This document shows, piece after piece, positions 1-7,621 of a DNA stretch of 64,000 bases (positions within the stretch are counted from its first letter, which is position 1; every line of letters begins with the position of its first letter). The position numbers were made by a program, and so were the translations under genes. The stretch is from Oscillospiraceae bacterium. GTDB taxonomy: Bacteria > Bacillota > Clostridia > Oscillospirales > Ruminococcaceae. The notes below the pieces were generated by a model. That model was given only the letters and a program-made list of their open reading frames with translations, was not told the origin of the DNA and ran no database searches. Location of the stretch: the NCBI GenBank assembly GCA_029007035.1, contig JAQXHC010000035.1:1-64000 (forward strand), in the 5' to 3' direction.

Positions 1-1
1 T

Positions 2-36
2 AAAACCGCCAAAGCCATATCGGCTTCGGCGGTTTT
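2..36. terminator. Palindromic terminator-like hairpin at window edge
   Basis: AAAACCGCC pairs with GGCGGTTTT around an inner AGCC/GGCT stem, with A/T flanks on both sides. It could stop transcription in either direction. It may be a second terminator for the rpsI transcript or belong to a gene off the left edge. Confidence 0.6.
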
Positions 37-86
37 ACAATATATTACTTCCTGAAAAACAAGATGTTATTAATCAAAACAACAAT

Positions 87-120
87 AAGGCATTCACCAA
101 ACGATGAATGCCTTGATTTT
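87..120 (-). terminator. Terminator of rplM-rpsI
   Basis: Perfect 10-bp stem AAGGCATTCA/TGAATGCCTT with an 8-nt loop, about 115 nt past the rpsI stop. On the minus strand it is followed by a moderately T-rich stretch, and on the plus strand by GATTTTTG, so it may work both ways. The 115-229 stretch between it and rpsI shows no gene. Confidence 0.65.
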
Positions 121-229
121 TGTAAGTTACCCGTTAGTTACCGTACGAAATTCACCATGTTTCAGATAAACCCAAACCGAATAAAACAGCGTAAATACGT
201 GATTTTTAATGCTTCCAGAAGGGATAAAA

Positions 230-631
230 TTATCTCTTGCTGAACTGCGGTGCACGACGTGCAGCCTTGAGACCGTACTTCTTTCTTTCCTTCATACGAG
301 GATCACGAGTGATGAAGCCTGCCTTCTTGAGAACGGGACGAAGTTCTGCATCAAATTCGAGGAGAGCACGTGTAATACCGTGTCTGATAGCACCTGCCTG
401 ACCGGTAACGCCGCCGCCTGCAACGGTGCATACAACGTCGAACTTGTCGAGGTTATCGGTAAGAGCGAGGGGCTGACGAACGATGAGCTTGAGAGTATCA
501 AGACCGAAATAATTGTCGATATCTCTGCCATTGATCGTAACATTGCCCGAACCGGGATAGATTCTGACTCTTGCAACGGAGTGCTTTCTTCTGCCTGTTC
601 CGTAGTAGTATTTAACTTTTGATTCGTACAT
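230..631 (-). CDS. rpsI: 30S ribosomal protein S9 (uS9)
   Basis: This 133-aa protein is the small-subunit protein whose C-terminal tail reaches the P-site tRNA. The sequence shows the S9 hallmarks: an N-terminal [15 protein letters not shown] stretch, the GGG/GQAGA region in the middle, and the basic tail [16 protein letters not shown]. Length is normal for bacterial uS9. It lies 19 nt after rplM in the universal rplM-rpsI pair, and the two share one promoter upstream of rplM. Nothing unusual is visible. Identification is secure. Confidence 0.98.
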   Translation of the reverse strand: MYESKVKYYYGTGRRKHSVARVRIYPGSGNVTINGRDIDNYFGLDTLKLIVRQPLALTDNLDKFDVVCTVAGGGVTGQAGAIRHGITRALLEFDAELRPVLKKAGFITRDPRMKERKKYGLKAARRAPQFSKR

Positions 632-650
632 AATAAAGCGCCTCCTTTAA

Positions 651-1079
651 TCAGTTCTCGTAAGCGACGGGCTTCTGAGCCTCGTGCTTGTGGTTAGCGT
701 CCTTGTATGCCTTGAGTCTCTTGATCTGAGCTCTGCCAAGGGAGTTATTGGGGAGCATACCGTTTACAGCGATAGTCATTGCTCTGTCAGCCTGATCAGC
801 CATCATATCCTTGTATGAAATGGACTTGAGTCCGCCGATCCAGCCTGTGTGCCAGTAATATTTCTTGTTCTCGAGCTTCTTGCCGGTGAGAACAGCCTTG
901 GCGCAGTTGATAACGATAACATGGTCGCCGCAGTCTACGTTGGGAGTGTAAGTGGGTTTATGCTTGCCTCTGAGAATGTGAGCTGCCTTTGCTGCAACAC
1001 GACCGAGAGGCTGTCCCTCTGCATCGAGGATATACCAGGTACGGTTAATTTCCTGGGGTTTAGCCAGTGTTGTTGACAT
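651..1079 (-). CDS. rplM: 50S ribosomal protein L13 (uL13)
   Basis: This 142-aa protein is an early-assembly large-subunit protein. Family motifs visible are the N-terminal RTWYILDAEGQPLGRVA, the GDHVIVINC segment, the YYWHTG motif and MLPNNSLGR. It is the first gene of the rplM-rpsI operon. The start ATG at 1079 follows a GGAGGA ribosome binding site. Expression is probably controlled by a consensus promoter and by a structured leader (listed separately) that resembles an autoregulatory L13 leader. In many Firmicutes this pair sits just downstream of truA; here truA is about 18 kb away on the other strand. Confidence 0.98.
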   Translation of the reverse strand: MSTTLAKPQEINRTWYILDAEGQPLGRVAAKAAHILRGKHKPTYTPNVDCGDHVIVINCAKAVLTGKKLENKKYYWHTGWIGGLKSISYKDMMADQADRAMTIAVNGMLPNNSLGRAQIKRLKAYKDANHKHEAQKPVAYEN

Positions 1080-1161
1080 ATTGTCTTCCTCCGTTTTAAT
1101 AGATTTTCGTCGGGAACGTGTCAGCTCAGCGGCTGAATATCTTCAGTTTCCCGACAGCGCA
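1080..1161 (-). promoter_or_regulatory. Structured 5' leader of rplM (candidate L13 leader)
   Basis: Between the predicted transcript start and the rplM ATG the RNA can form a long closing stem, GTCGGGAA (from 1155-1148) with TTCCCGAC (1116-1109), enclosing a smaller TCAGC/GCTGA hairpin. A closed stem with an inner hairpin just before rplM matches the general idea of the Firmicutes L13 leader, where L13 represses its own operon. I see the pairing directly. The assignment to that RNA family is inference. Confidence 0.5.
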
Positions 1162-1167
1162 AGATAT

Positions 1168-1196
1168 ATTATACAGCATGCCGGACGGTTTGTCAA
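1168..1196 (-). promoter_or_regulatory. Sigma-A promoter of rplM-rpsI
   Basis: On the minus strand TTGACA (1196-1191) and TATAAT (1173-1168) are separated by exactly 17 nt, a perfect consensus. The DNA upstream of the -35 (1197-1298) is AT-rich and carries repeated CGAGAGAAAA-like units, which could act as an UP element. Confidence 0.9.
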
Positions 1197-1298
1197 CAGC
1201 AAAATTGCCGATTTTTTAATTTATATCCCTATCGCGCTTGTTTTCTCTCTCGTTTTCTCGTTTTCTCTCGTTTTCTTAAAAATCATTTTAATTTTATG

Positions 1299-1333
1299 AA
1301 AAAAGAGCATCTCATATTGAAATGCTCTTTTTT
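1299..1333 (-). terminator. Terminator of lipoprotein/zinc-ribbon operon
   Basis: The 12-bp stem AAAAAAGAGCAT/ATGCTCTTTTTT lies 16 nt past the stop of the lipoprotein gene. Reading on the minus strand the hairpin ends in a T run, so it is a classical intrinsic terminator. Confidence 0.85.
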
Positions 1334-1348
1334 ATGTCTGTTATTATT

Positions 1349-2182
1349 TTATTTCTGTCCGCTTCTTGTAAGAATGGTATCTGTATAGGTGCTGAGGTCT
1401 TCACGGATAGTATCCATATCTATACCGGTTGTATATGGTTCGTAATAATCCAGTACTGCCTCAGAAAGGTCTAATACTGCTGAGAATACATTATATGGTC
1501 CCATTGCAGTCGCTACCACATCATCATAAAGCAAGCCGTCTTCAAAATCGTCAATAGCGCTTTGTAAATCTACTTTGCTTACAACTCCGGTCATTTTGGA
1601 TAATTCAGATGAAATATCCACACAATAGCTATAAAGAGTAGAAGTACTGCTGGTATACTGCATCAGCTGAACAGTTTCAGTCATACTTGTCACAGCGTCA
1701 CCGTCTGTTCTCAGATTCTTGTCTATTGTGTTGCACTTTTCAAAAAGCGAGTCCACCTTTTCGCCTAAAGCTTCATATTGGATAAATTCATCTGCTTCTT
1801 CGGGCGTATTTTCAATTTCTGTCATTATTTCCCTGACAGCCTCATAGCTGCTTTTAAGTCCGTCTGCACTGGACAGATTTATAGTCAGCGCATCAATTTT
1901 TTCATTTATAGAACCGGAAAGTTCCTCTGAATATTTTTTTCTGCCGTCTATAAGGTTATCGATTCTTTTCTTGTCAACATCTTTTTTATCTTCCTCAGAT
2001 AAATTGTCATAAAGTTCGTTTGCGGAAGATATCTGTTCTTCAATTTCCGGAGTGTATTCATCCGGCAGAGCATTTATTGCGTTCTGTGCAGACTTTGCAG
2101 CATCTGACATTCCACAGCCGCTCAGGATTGCAGCTCCCATGATAACCCCTGAAAATAATGCTATAAATTTCCTCTTAGTCAT
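1349..2182 (-). CDS. Coiled-coil lipoprotein of unknown function
   Basis: The gene encodes about 277 aa. A basic N-terminus, a hydrophobic segment and the lipobox LSGC (Cys about residue 23) predict a membrane-anchored lipoprotein. The rest is acidic, mostly helical and heptad-like, with no catalytic motif I recognise. I chose ATG at 2182 because the track's GTG at 2194 touches the AGGAG ribosome binding site, whereas 2182 is 12 nt from it. It is second in an operon, 25 nt after the zinc-ribbon membrane gene. Both are divergent from an XRE repressor whose operator lies in the shared promoter region, so expression is probably switched. Function is unknown; an extracytoplasmic sensor or structural role would fit. 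Confidence 0.75.
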   Translation of the reverse strand: MTKRKFIALFSGVIMGAAILSGCGMSDAAKSAQNAINALPDEYTPEIEEQISSANELYDNLSEEDKKDVDKKRIDNLIDGRKKYSEELSGSINEKIDALTINLSSADGLKSSYEAVREIMTEIENTPEEADEFIQYEALGEKVDSLFEKCNTIDKNLRTDGDAVTSMTETVQLMQYTSSTSTLYSYCVDISSELSKMTGVVSKVDLQSAIDDFEDGLLYDDVVATAMGPYNVFSAVLDLSEAVLDYYEPYTTGIDMDTIREDLSTYTDTILTRSGQK

Positions 2183-2207
2183 TTTTTCTTTCACTCCTGT
2201 TTTGTTA

Positions 2208-2621
2208 TTATTTGTTTTCCTGTCTTTTTGCGATTGCTTTAAAAAGGCTTAAACCGAAAAATGCAATCATAAAGATACCTGTGCAAATCAGAAAAGCATT
2301 TGCGAATTTCTCCATAACACCTCCCAGAACTATTATATTTCCTGCGGCTGCTTTTGTGGCAGCGTATATCTCTGTGTAAAAATCTGCTCCGAATGTGATT
2401 TTGCGAAGGTAATCGTAGTCATAAAAATTTATACCGTATATTCCCGATATCAGTGAACATATACCTGCTGCCTGGCCGATAATACAGTAAATAACCTGCA
2501 TTATAAACGGAATCTTGTTTGTCCGGCCGGCAGATATTGCTGACGGGCTGTTATCACATTTACAGAACTCGCATACTGTGTCTTCCGGTCTCATTTCTTT
2601 TCCGCAATTTTTGCAAAACAT
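2208..2621 (-). CDS. Zinc-ribbon membrane protein
   Basis: The gene encodes about 137 aa. The N-terminus carries a zinc ribbon, CKNCGK then CEFCKC, followed by two hydrophobic segments (about residues 40-65 and 108-132). It is therefore a small membrane protein with a cytoplasmic metal-binding head. The start at 2621 is set by GGAGG eight nt upstream; the track's TTG at 2636 overlaps that site. It is the first gene of the operon with the downstream lipoprotein. A larger zinc-ribbon membrane protein occurs at 42537. Function is not known. Confidence 0.75.
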   Translation of the reverse strand: MFCKNCGKEMRPEDTVCEFCKCDNSPSAISAGRTNKIPFIMQVIYCIIGQAAGICSLISGIYGINFYDYDYLRKITFGADFYTEIYAATKAAAGNIIVLGGVMEKFANAFLICTGIFMIAFFGLSLFKAIAKRQENK

Positions 2622-2651
2622 AATCTTTTCCTCCAATTATTTTTATTAATT

Positions 2652-2665
2652 AGTCATATATGACT
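2652..2665. promoter_or_regulatory. Operator site 1, perfect palindrome
   Basis: AGTCATATATGACT is a perfect 14-nt palindrome about 12 nt downstream of the minus-strand -10, where a bound repressor would block the lipoprotein operon. It shares the core TCATATATG with two other sites in the same gap. Confidence 0.6.
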
Positions 2666-2676
2666 GATTATAATAT

Positions 2677-2705
2677 ATTACAATCTAATAAGATTAATTT
2701 GTCAA
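2677..2705 (-). promoter_or_regulatory. Promoter of zinc-ribbon/lipoprotein operon
   Basis: TTGACA (2705-2700) and TGTAAT (2682-2677) on the minus strand have a 17-nt spacer. The -35 hexamer overlaps the plus-strand -35 of the XRE gene, so the two promoters are back to back. Confidence 0.7.
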
Positions 2706-2726
2706 GAAAAAACAATCATATATGAT
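2699..2726 (+). promoter_or_regulatory. Promoter of XRE regulator with operator site 2 on the -10
   Basis: TTGTCA (2699-2704), 16-nt spacer, TATGAT (2721-2726). The palindrome ATCATATATGAT (2715-2726) covers the -10, a usual place for repression. Confidence 0.65.
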
Positions 2727-2748
2727 AAAATTTCACATGAAAGGAGTG

Positions 2749-2757
2749 TCATATATG
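2749..2757 (+). promoter_or_regulatory. Operator site 3 across the XRE start codon
   Basis: TCATATATG, the core shared with sites 1 and 2, ends in the ATG of the XRE gene itself. This suggests negative autoregulation. Confidence 0.45.
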
Positions 2758-3087
2758 GCTTTTTATCAGAGAATAAGAGATTTAAGAGAGGATTCGGACA
2801 AAACCCAGACGGATTTGGCTGAGTACCTCGGCACAACGGCGCAGTACTACGGAAAATACGAAAAGGGAGAGAGGGAACTGCCTTTTTCAAGAGCGATACA
2901 GCTTGCGGACTACTATAATGTAAGCCTTGACTATCTTGCGGGTCGAAAAAACTATAACGGACATCTGACTTCAGAGGAGGAAGAACTGATATGCTCATGG
3001 CGTTCACTTTCGGAGCGCAGTCGGGGAAAAGTGGAATATCTAATGGCAGAGCTTGCACAGCAGGAGACAAAAAAAGCCGGTGCATGA
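2755..3087 (+). CDS. XRE-family transcriptional regulator
   Basis: The gene encodes 110 aa. The N-terminal two-thirds is a Cro/CI-type helix-turn-helix: IRDLREDSDKTQTDLAEYLG, then TAQYYGKYEKGERELPF and the usual ALADYYNVSLDYLAGR end. The C-terminal 40 residues are charged and may dimerise or sense a partner. Start ATG 2755 follows AAGGAG by 8 nt; the upstream ATG of the track (2722) has no ribosome binding site. It is divergent from the zinc-ribbon/lipoprotein operon, with three TCATATATG sites between them, so it most likely represses both that operon and itself. No peptidase or ligand domain is present. Confidence 0.88.
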   Translation: MAFYQRIRDLREDSDKTQTDLAEYLGTTAQYYGKYEKGERELPFSRAIQLADYYNVSLDYLAGRKNYNGHLTSEEEELICSWRSLSERSRGKVEYLMAELAQQETKKAGA

Positions 3088-3185
3088 TTAAAATGAAATG
3101 CAGAATCTGAAATTAATTCAGTTTTTTTGAATGAATAAAAAATTATGAACAATTCTAATTCATGACGATTTTATCAAGATAAATA

Positions 3186-3226
3186 AAAAATCCACTGAAA
3201 GAGTATATTTCTCTCAGTGGATTTTT
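3186..3226. terminator. Bidirectional terminator between XRE gene and metH
   Basis: AAAAATCCACTGA pairs with TCAGTGGATTTTT, with extra AGAG/CTC pairing inside. It lies between convergent genes and has A/T runs on both sides. A weaker CTGAA/TTCAG hairpin with a T7 run sits at 3107-3127, closer to the XRE stop. Confidence 0.8.
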
Positions 3227-3317
3227 CTTTAGAGTTTATCTGTATCATATTTATGGCACCCGGTATCTCCTGTATATTTACATGAGCAGATATCAGGCAC
3301 TGCGCAGAATCCCGGAT

Positions 3318-5699
3318 TTACCGGTATATTTCAGAAGCTATATCAGCTGTACGCTTGGCGTCTTTGGCATAGTAGTCAGCATTGATGCTTTTGGCATAAG
3401 ATTCAGTCAGAACCGCTCCTCCAACCACAGTTTTACAGTCCGGGTATTCCCTGTTCAGCAGGGCAACAGTCTCCGCCATTGCTCCGAGAGTAGTGGTCAT
3501 GAGCGCAGAAAGACCCACGAGCTTTACCTTATGCTCGATTGCGGCATCGACGATCACACGGCTGTCCACATCTCTTCCCAGATCAATTACCGTGAAGCCA
3601 TAGCTTTCCAGCAAAACCTTGACAATATTTTTTCCTATGTCATGAATATCGCCTTTAACCGTCGCAAGAACAACCTTGCCCTTTGAGATATCACCTGCCG
3701 ACACTGATGAAAGCTTCTCCTTGATCACCTCGAAGCACGCCTGTGCCGACTCGGCGGTGAGTATGAGCTGAGGCAGGAAAATAATCCCTTTTTCAAACTT
3801 CTCGCCTACACGGTCGAGAGCAGGTATAAGACAGTTATTGATAATCTCCATTGGGTCGGATTCATCGGCGAGAGCCTTCACCGCGCTGACTGCATTTTTT
3901 TTGAGTCCGCTTTCCACAGCGCTGATCAGAGCCTGTGCCTTATCGGCAGGAGCGGGATCAGCTGATGTCTTCGGAGATTCGGAAGCGGCTGTATTCGCAT
4001 AGTGACCGATATAGGCCGCGGAATTCCGGTCGATGCCCGCAAGCACGCGGTAACCATGAACAGCTCCGATAATTGAGGGGATATTCGGATTTATAATCGG
4101 CAAATCGAGTCCGCTGTGCAGAGCCATTGTAAGGAATGTCCGGTTGAGCAGTTCCCTCTCGGGCAGTCCGAAAGAAATATTTGACACACCAAGAACGGTT
4201 TTCAGTCCGAGCTTTTCTTTGACCATTTTCAAAGCTTTCAGCGTTTCGGCAGCTCCGTCCTGTTCAGCGGAAACGGTCAGCGTAAGGCAGTCGATATAAA
4301 CGTCCTCCTTTGGAATTCCATACTCCTCGGCACGACAAAGTATCCGCTCTGCGATGGCGAATCTGCCCTCGGCTGTTTTAGGAATTCCGCCCTTGTCAAG
4401 AGTCAGTCCGACAACCGCAGCTCCGTATTTTTTAACAAGGGGAAGAATAGTTTTCAGTGAGTCCTCCTCGCCGTTAACGGAATTGACAATAGGCTTGCCG
4501 TTATATATTCTTAGTCCGGCTTCGAGCACTTCGGGAATGGTCGAATCGAGCTGAAGCGGAACATCATAAACAGACTGAATCGCCTTCACCGCACTGACCA
4601 TCATAGCCTTTTCATCGATTTCGGGAAGTCCCACGTTGACATCAAGTATTTCCGCGCCCGAACCGACCTGCTCCGCCGCCTGACCGACGATATAATCAAG
4701 GTCGTTTTCGGCGAGAGCCTGCTTGAATCGTTTTTTGCCTGTGGGATTGATTCGCTCTCCGATAACGCGCGGTCCGTCAATTTCAACAAATGTCACCGAA
4801 GAACAGACTCCCGATCGCCGCGGAGCGGTTCTCGGAGTATATTCAAGCTCTGAAAGAGCCTCGCGGACTGCGGCAATGTGAGCCGGAGTAGTACCGCAGC
4901 AGCCTCCGATAATTTTAACACCTGCCTCTGCAAGCTTAACCGCACTCTCCGCAAACTGCTCCGGAGTTACGTTGAATTTATTTGTGACCGGGTCGGGAAG
5001 CCCTGCGTTAGGCTTGGCAATTACCGGAAGCGTCGTTAATCTGCATATTTTTTCCGTAACGGGAAGAAGCTCGTCCGGACCGAGAGAGCAGTTCACGCCC
5101 AGAGCATCCGCCCCCAGCCCCTCAAGAACCGCCGTCATGCACTCGGGAGGAACTCCGAGAAAGGTCCGCATATTTTCCTCAAACGTCATAGTCACCATAA
5201 CAGGCAGGTCGGAATTCTCCTTTGCCGCAAGAAGAGCAGCCTTTACCTCATAGAGGTCGGACATGGTTTCAATAACGATAACATCTGCATTTCTGCCTGC
5301 AATGACGATTTCTCTGAAGCAGTCATAGGCTTCCTCAAAGCTCAGTGAGCCGGAGGGTTCAAGAAGCTGCCCAGTCGGACCGATGTCGAGAGCGACAAGG
5401 GCCTTTCCCTCCGATGCTTTCCGGGCATTTTCGATTCCCGCTTCGATAAGCTGTGCCGGAGTATATCCGCAGCCTGCGGTTTTATATCGGTTGACTCCGA
5501 ATGTATTTGCATAAATTATATCCGCGCCGCTTTCGGCATACTGCCGGTGAATGTCCATAACAGGTGACGGATTTTCCACGTTCAGCAGCTCGGGAATATG
5601 CCCTGCCGATATTCCTGCGGACTGAAGCATCGTACCCATTCCGCCGTCAAGATAAACAAAACCGCTGCCGTCAAGAAGATTATAAAATTTATCTTTCAT
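3318..5699 (-). CDS. metH: Cobalamin-dependent methionine synthase, short form
   Basis: The 793-aa enzyme transfers a methyl group from methyltetrahydrofolate to homocysteine through cobalamin. Domains in order: homocysteine-binding barrel (about 1-285) with zinc ligands in GVNCS (about C203) and GGCCGT (about C267/268); pterin-binding barrel (about 300-560, starting near GERINPTGKK); B12 cap and B12-binding domain (about 600-793) with the cobalamin ligand motif GDIHDIG (His about 684). The roughly 330-residue C-terminal AdoMet reactivation domain of the E. coli enzyme is absent, as in many Clostridia, so reactivation must come from another protein. It lies 15 nt after pheA and is probably co-transcribed with it. 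No SAM or cobalamin riboswitch was recognised upstream. Confidence 0.93.
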   Translation of the reverse strand: MKDKFYNLLDGSGFVYLDGGMGTMLQSAGISAGHIPELLNVENPSPVMDIHRQYAESGADIIYANTFGVNRYKTAGCGYTPAQLIEAGIENARKASEGKALVALDIGPTGQLLEPSGSLSFEEAYDCFREIVIAGRNADVIVIETMSDLYEVKAALLAAKENSDLPVMVTMTFEENMRTFLGVPPECMTAVLEGLGADALGVNCSLGPDELLPVTEKICRLTTLPVIAKPNAGLPDPVTNKFNVTPEQFAESAVKLAEAGVKIIGGCCGTTPAHIAAVREALSELEYTPRTAPRRSGVCSSVTFVEIDGPRVIGERINPTGKKRFKQALAENDLDYIVGQAAEQVGSGAEILDVNVGLPEIDEKAMMVSAVKAIQSVYDVPLQLDSTIPEVLEAGLRIYNGKPIVNSVNGEEDSLKTILPLVKKYGAAVVGLTLDKGGIPKTAEGRFAIAERILCRAEEYGIPKEDVYIDCLTLTVSAEQDGAAETLKALKMVKEKLGLKTVLGVSNISFGLPERELLNRTFLTMALHSGLDLPIINPNIPSIIGAVHGYRVLAGIDRNSAAYIGHYANTAASESPKTSADPAPADKAQALISAVESGLKKNAVSAVKALADESDPMEIINNCLIPALDRVGEKFEKGIIFLPQLILTAESAQACFEVIKEKLSSVSAGDISKGKVVLATVKGDIHDIGKNIVKVLLESYGFTVIDLGRDVDSRVIVDAAIEHKVKLVGLSALMTTTLGAMAETVALLNREYPDCKTVVGGAVLTESYAKSINADYYAKDAKRTADIASEIYR

Positions 5700-5714
5700 A
5701 CCGCACCTCCGCAG

Positions 5715-6824
5715 TTAATTGAAGTTGCCGAGAAATCTGAAATATTCAAGATTATTCGCCATGTCGTTGAGCAGCAGTCTGACCTCGTTATCAGAGATAT
5801 TTCCGTTAAAATCAAGGTAGAACATAACATCAAAGCTTCCGTCCTTAACAGGGCGGCTCTCAATTTTGCAGAGATTCATGCCGCTTATCATGAATTTTCC
5901 GAGCAGACGGTAAAGGCTTCCCTCTGTATGAGGAATTTTCAGCATAACTGAAATTGTATTCGCACCGGGCATAACCTGAAGTTCACGTGAAATACAGATG
6001 AACTGCGTTCTGTTGAGAGGACTGTCAGCGATGTCCTCAGCAATGACCTTGAGTCCATGACGAGCGGCGCACTCAGGCGAGCATATTGCTGCAAGCTTTT
6101 TGTCGCTTTTTGCTACATAGTCAGCCGCCATGGCTGTGTTTCCGTAGTCAGCAGTCCGCAGTCTGTCGTGAGAAATAAACTCTGAGCACTGGGCAAGAGC
6201 CTGAGGATGAGAACATACACATTCAATCTCGCCGACACTCAGCTCTGTTTTCGCCGCAAGGCAGTGGTTTATGTCAAGGCACAGGGTTTTTACTATATAC
6301 ACCGAGTATTTTCCCATCAGGTCATATACCGCTGCAACCGAACCGGCTGTTGAATTATGAATCGGGACAACTCCATACTGAACCTCGCCGCGCTCTACCG
6401 CTTTGAAAACATCTTCGAAGGTACGCATGAAGCAGAGCTTTTTTTCGCCAAAAAGCTCCCTTGCGGCAGTTTCGGAATTTGCTCCCGAAATGCCCTGACA
6501 GGCTATTGCGCTTGCTGAAGCAAAATCAGGCTCGGTAAAGGTGTACGAACTGCTGTCCTTAACGATTTTCCGGCTTTGCAGACTTTTGCTTATATCCATT
6601 ATCGAAGTAAACAGAGCGGCTGTACCGTTTTCGAGTTCCTTGTCTCCCGTGAGGACACGGATCCGGTCGATCACCTGTTTTTCGCGTCCTCCCTGAAATA
6701 CGGGAAGTCCGTTAGCCTTTTTATAGTCGGCAACACCCTTGCACAGCTCCATCCGCTCAAGAAAAAGATTCAATATCTTTTCGTCGATCTCATCAATTCC
6801 GTCACGCAGTTCCTGTAAACCCAT
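5715..6824 (-). CDS. pheA: Bifunctional chorismate mutase / prephenate dehydratase (P-protein)
   Basis: The 369-aa protein catalyses two steps to phenylalanine: chorismate to prephenate to phenylpyruvate. Domains: AroQ-type chorismate mutase (about 1-86, starting LRDGIDEIDEKIL), prephenate dehydratase (about 105-285, with the NRTQF substrate motif) and a C-terminal ACT domain (about 290-365) with the ESRP motif that binds phenylalanine for feedback inhibition. The track starts at 6902, but ATG 6824 has GGAGG six nt upstream and begins exactly with the mutase domain. The metH gene follows after 15 nt. The transcript leader is about 134 nt and contains half of a dispersed repeat; I saw no terminator/antiterminator leader peptide. 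Confidence 0.93.
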   Translation of the reverse strand: MGLQELRDGIDEIDEKILNLFLERMELCKGVADYKKANGLPVFQGGREKQVIDRIRVLTGDKELENGTAALFTSIMDISKSLQSRKIVKDSSSYTFTEPDFASASAIACQGISGANSETAARELFGEKKLCFMRTFEDVFKAVERGEVQYGVVPIHNSTAGSVAAVYDLMGKYSVYIVKTLCLDINHCLAAKTELSVGEIECVCSHPQALAQCSEFISHDRLRTADYGNTAMAADYVAKSDKKLAAICSPECAARHGLKVIAEDIADSPLNRTQFICISRELQVMPGANTISVMLKIPHTEGSLYRLLGKFMISGMNLCKIESRPVKDGSFDVMFYLDFNGNISDNEVRLLLNDMANNLEYFRFLGNFN

Positions 6825-6886
6825 TTTATACCTCCGGTATATACATCCGCTCCGCAATTCAATACAGAAAATAATTACAAGCTGTC

Positions 6887-6926
6887 CCCGCATTTTCGGC
6901 ACAAGCGCTGTTCGGTATTGCCCTAA
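6887..6926 (+). repeat. Half-copy of dispersed TTAAGGCA repeat (R1)
   Basis: This 40-nt segment matches the right half of the repeat at 12341-12380 at 34 of 40 positions and ends in TCGGTATTGCCCTAA. Only one end is present. It lies in the transcribed leader of pheA. Confidence 0.6.
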
Positions 6927-6964
6927 CAGCTCCGGAGCGATAGAATTATTATTTAGTATATTCT

Positions 6965-6993
6965 ATTGTATCAGAAAATTTTGTAAAAATCAA
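6965..6993 (-). promoter_or_regulatory. Promoter of pheA-metH
   Basis: On the minus strand TTGATT (6993-6988), 17-nt spacer, TACAAT (6970-6965). It is back to back with the ruvC promoter. Confidence 0.7.
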
Positions 6994-7012
6994 TAAAAAA
7001 ATTATAAATATA

Positions 7013-7042
7013 TTGCAAAATCGGTTCGGAGTATGTTATAAT
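7013..7042 (+). promoter_or_regulatory. Promoter of ruvC
   Basis: TTGCAA (7013-7018), 18-nt spacer, perfect TATAAT (7037-7042), 55 nt before the chosen ruvC start. Confidence 0.7.
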
Positions 7043-7097
7043 ATAATAGAATGGCTGAATATTGTGTGATGAATATTTTAAGAGGATTTTTTTGATT

Positions 7098-7574
7098 ATG
7101 CGAATTCTTGGAATTGACCCCGGATATGCTATAGTCGGCTTCGGAGTTCTGGATTATGACAACGTGAGATTTACTCCGGTTGAGTACGGCGCAGTACTCA
7201 CGGAAGCGGGGACTCCGTTCCCCGAACGGCTCAGAGCTATACACGAGGACATCGAATTCATCTTCGACCGCTTCAGACCCGACTGTATGGCAATTGAAAG
7301 GCTCTATTTCACAACCAATCAGAAAACCGCTATCGACGTTGCTCAGGCAAGGGGAATAACCGTGCTTTCCGCAGCAATAAGGAATATCCCCGTGTCCGAG
7401 TACACCCCGCTTCAGGTTAAGCAGTCGGTAACAGGCTACGGCAAAGCAGAAAAAAAACAGGTTATGGAAATGACCCGTCAGCTTCTTGGACTCGCTCAGA
7501 TTCCCAAACCAGACGATGCTGCTGACGCCCTTGCAATCGCAATCTGTCACGGTCACTCAGTAAGGTTCAGGTGA
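7098..7574 (+). CDS. ruvC: Holliday junction resolvase RuvC
   Basis: The 158-aa endonuclease dimer nicks Holliday junctions symmetrically at the end of recombination. The RNase-H-like fold shows its acidic metal ligands: Asp in GIDPG near the start, Glu in AIERLYF (about 67), and the Asp pair in DDAADALAIA near the C-terminus. The track's start at 7062 adds 12 residues without a ribosome binding site; ATG 7098 follows AGAGGA and begins with the family's usual MRILGIDPG. It is the first gene of ruvC-ruvA-(SseB-like)-ruvB, all on the plus strand. Confidence 0.95.
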   Translation: MRILGIDPGYAIVGFGVLDYDNVRFTPVEYGAVLTEAGTPFPERLRAIHEDIEFIFDRFRPDCMAIERLYFTTNQKTAIDVAQARGITVLSAAIRNIPVSEYTPLQVKQSVTGYGKAEKKQVMEMTRQLLGLAQIPKPDDAADALAIAICHGHSVRFR

Positions 7575-7621
7575 TTATTCAGCCGGATACACAGAAAACA
7601 ACCGCAAAGAGGTGAAAATAA

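Noticed and set aside
209-622. Plus-strand ORF opposite rpsI
   Set aside because: Antisense shadow of a certain ribosomal protein gene; no ribosome binding site or family.
5700-7012. SAM or cobalamin riboswitch for metH
   Set aside because: The gap to pheA is 15 nt and the pheA leader shows no known riboswitch core.
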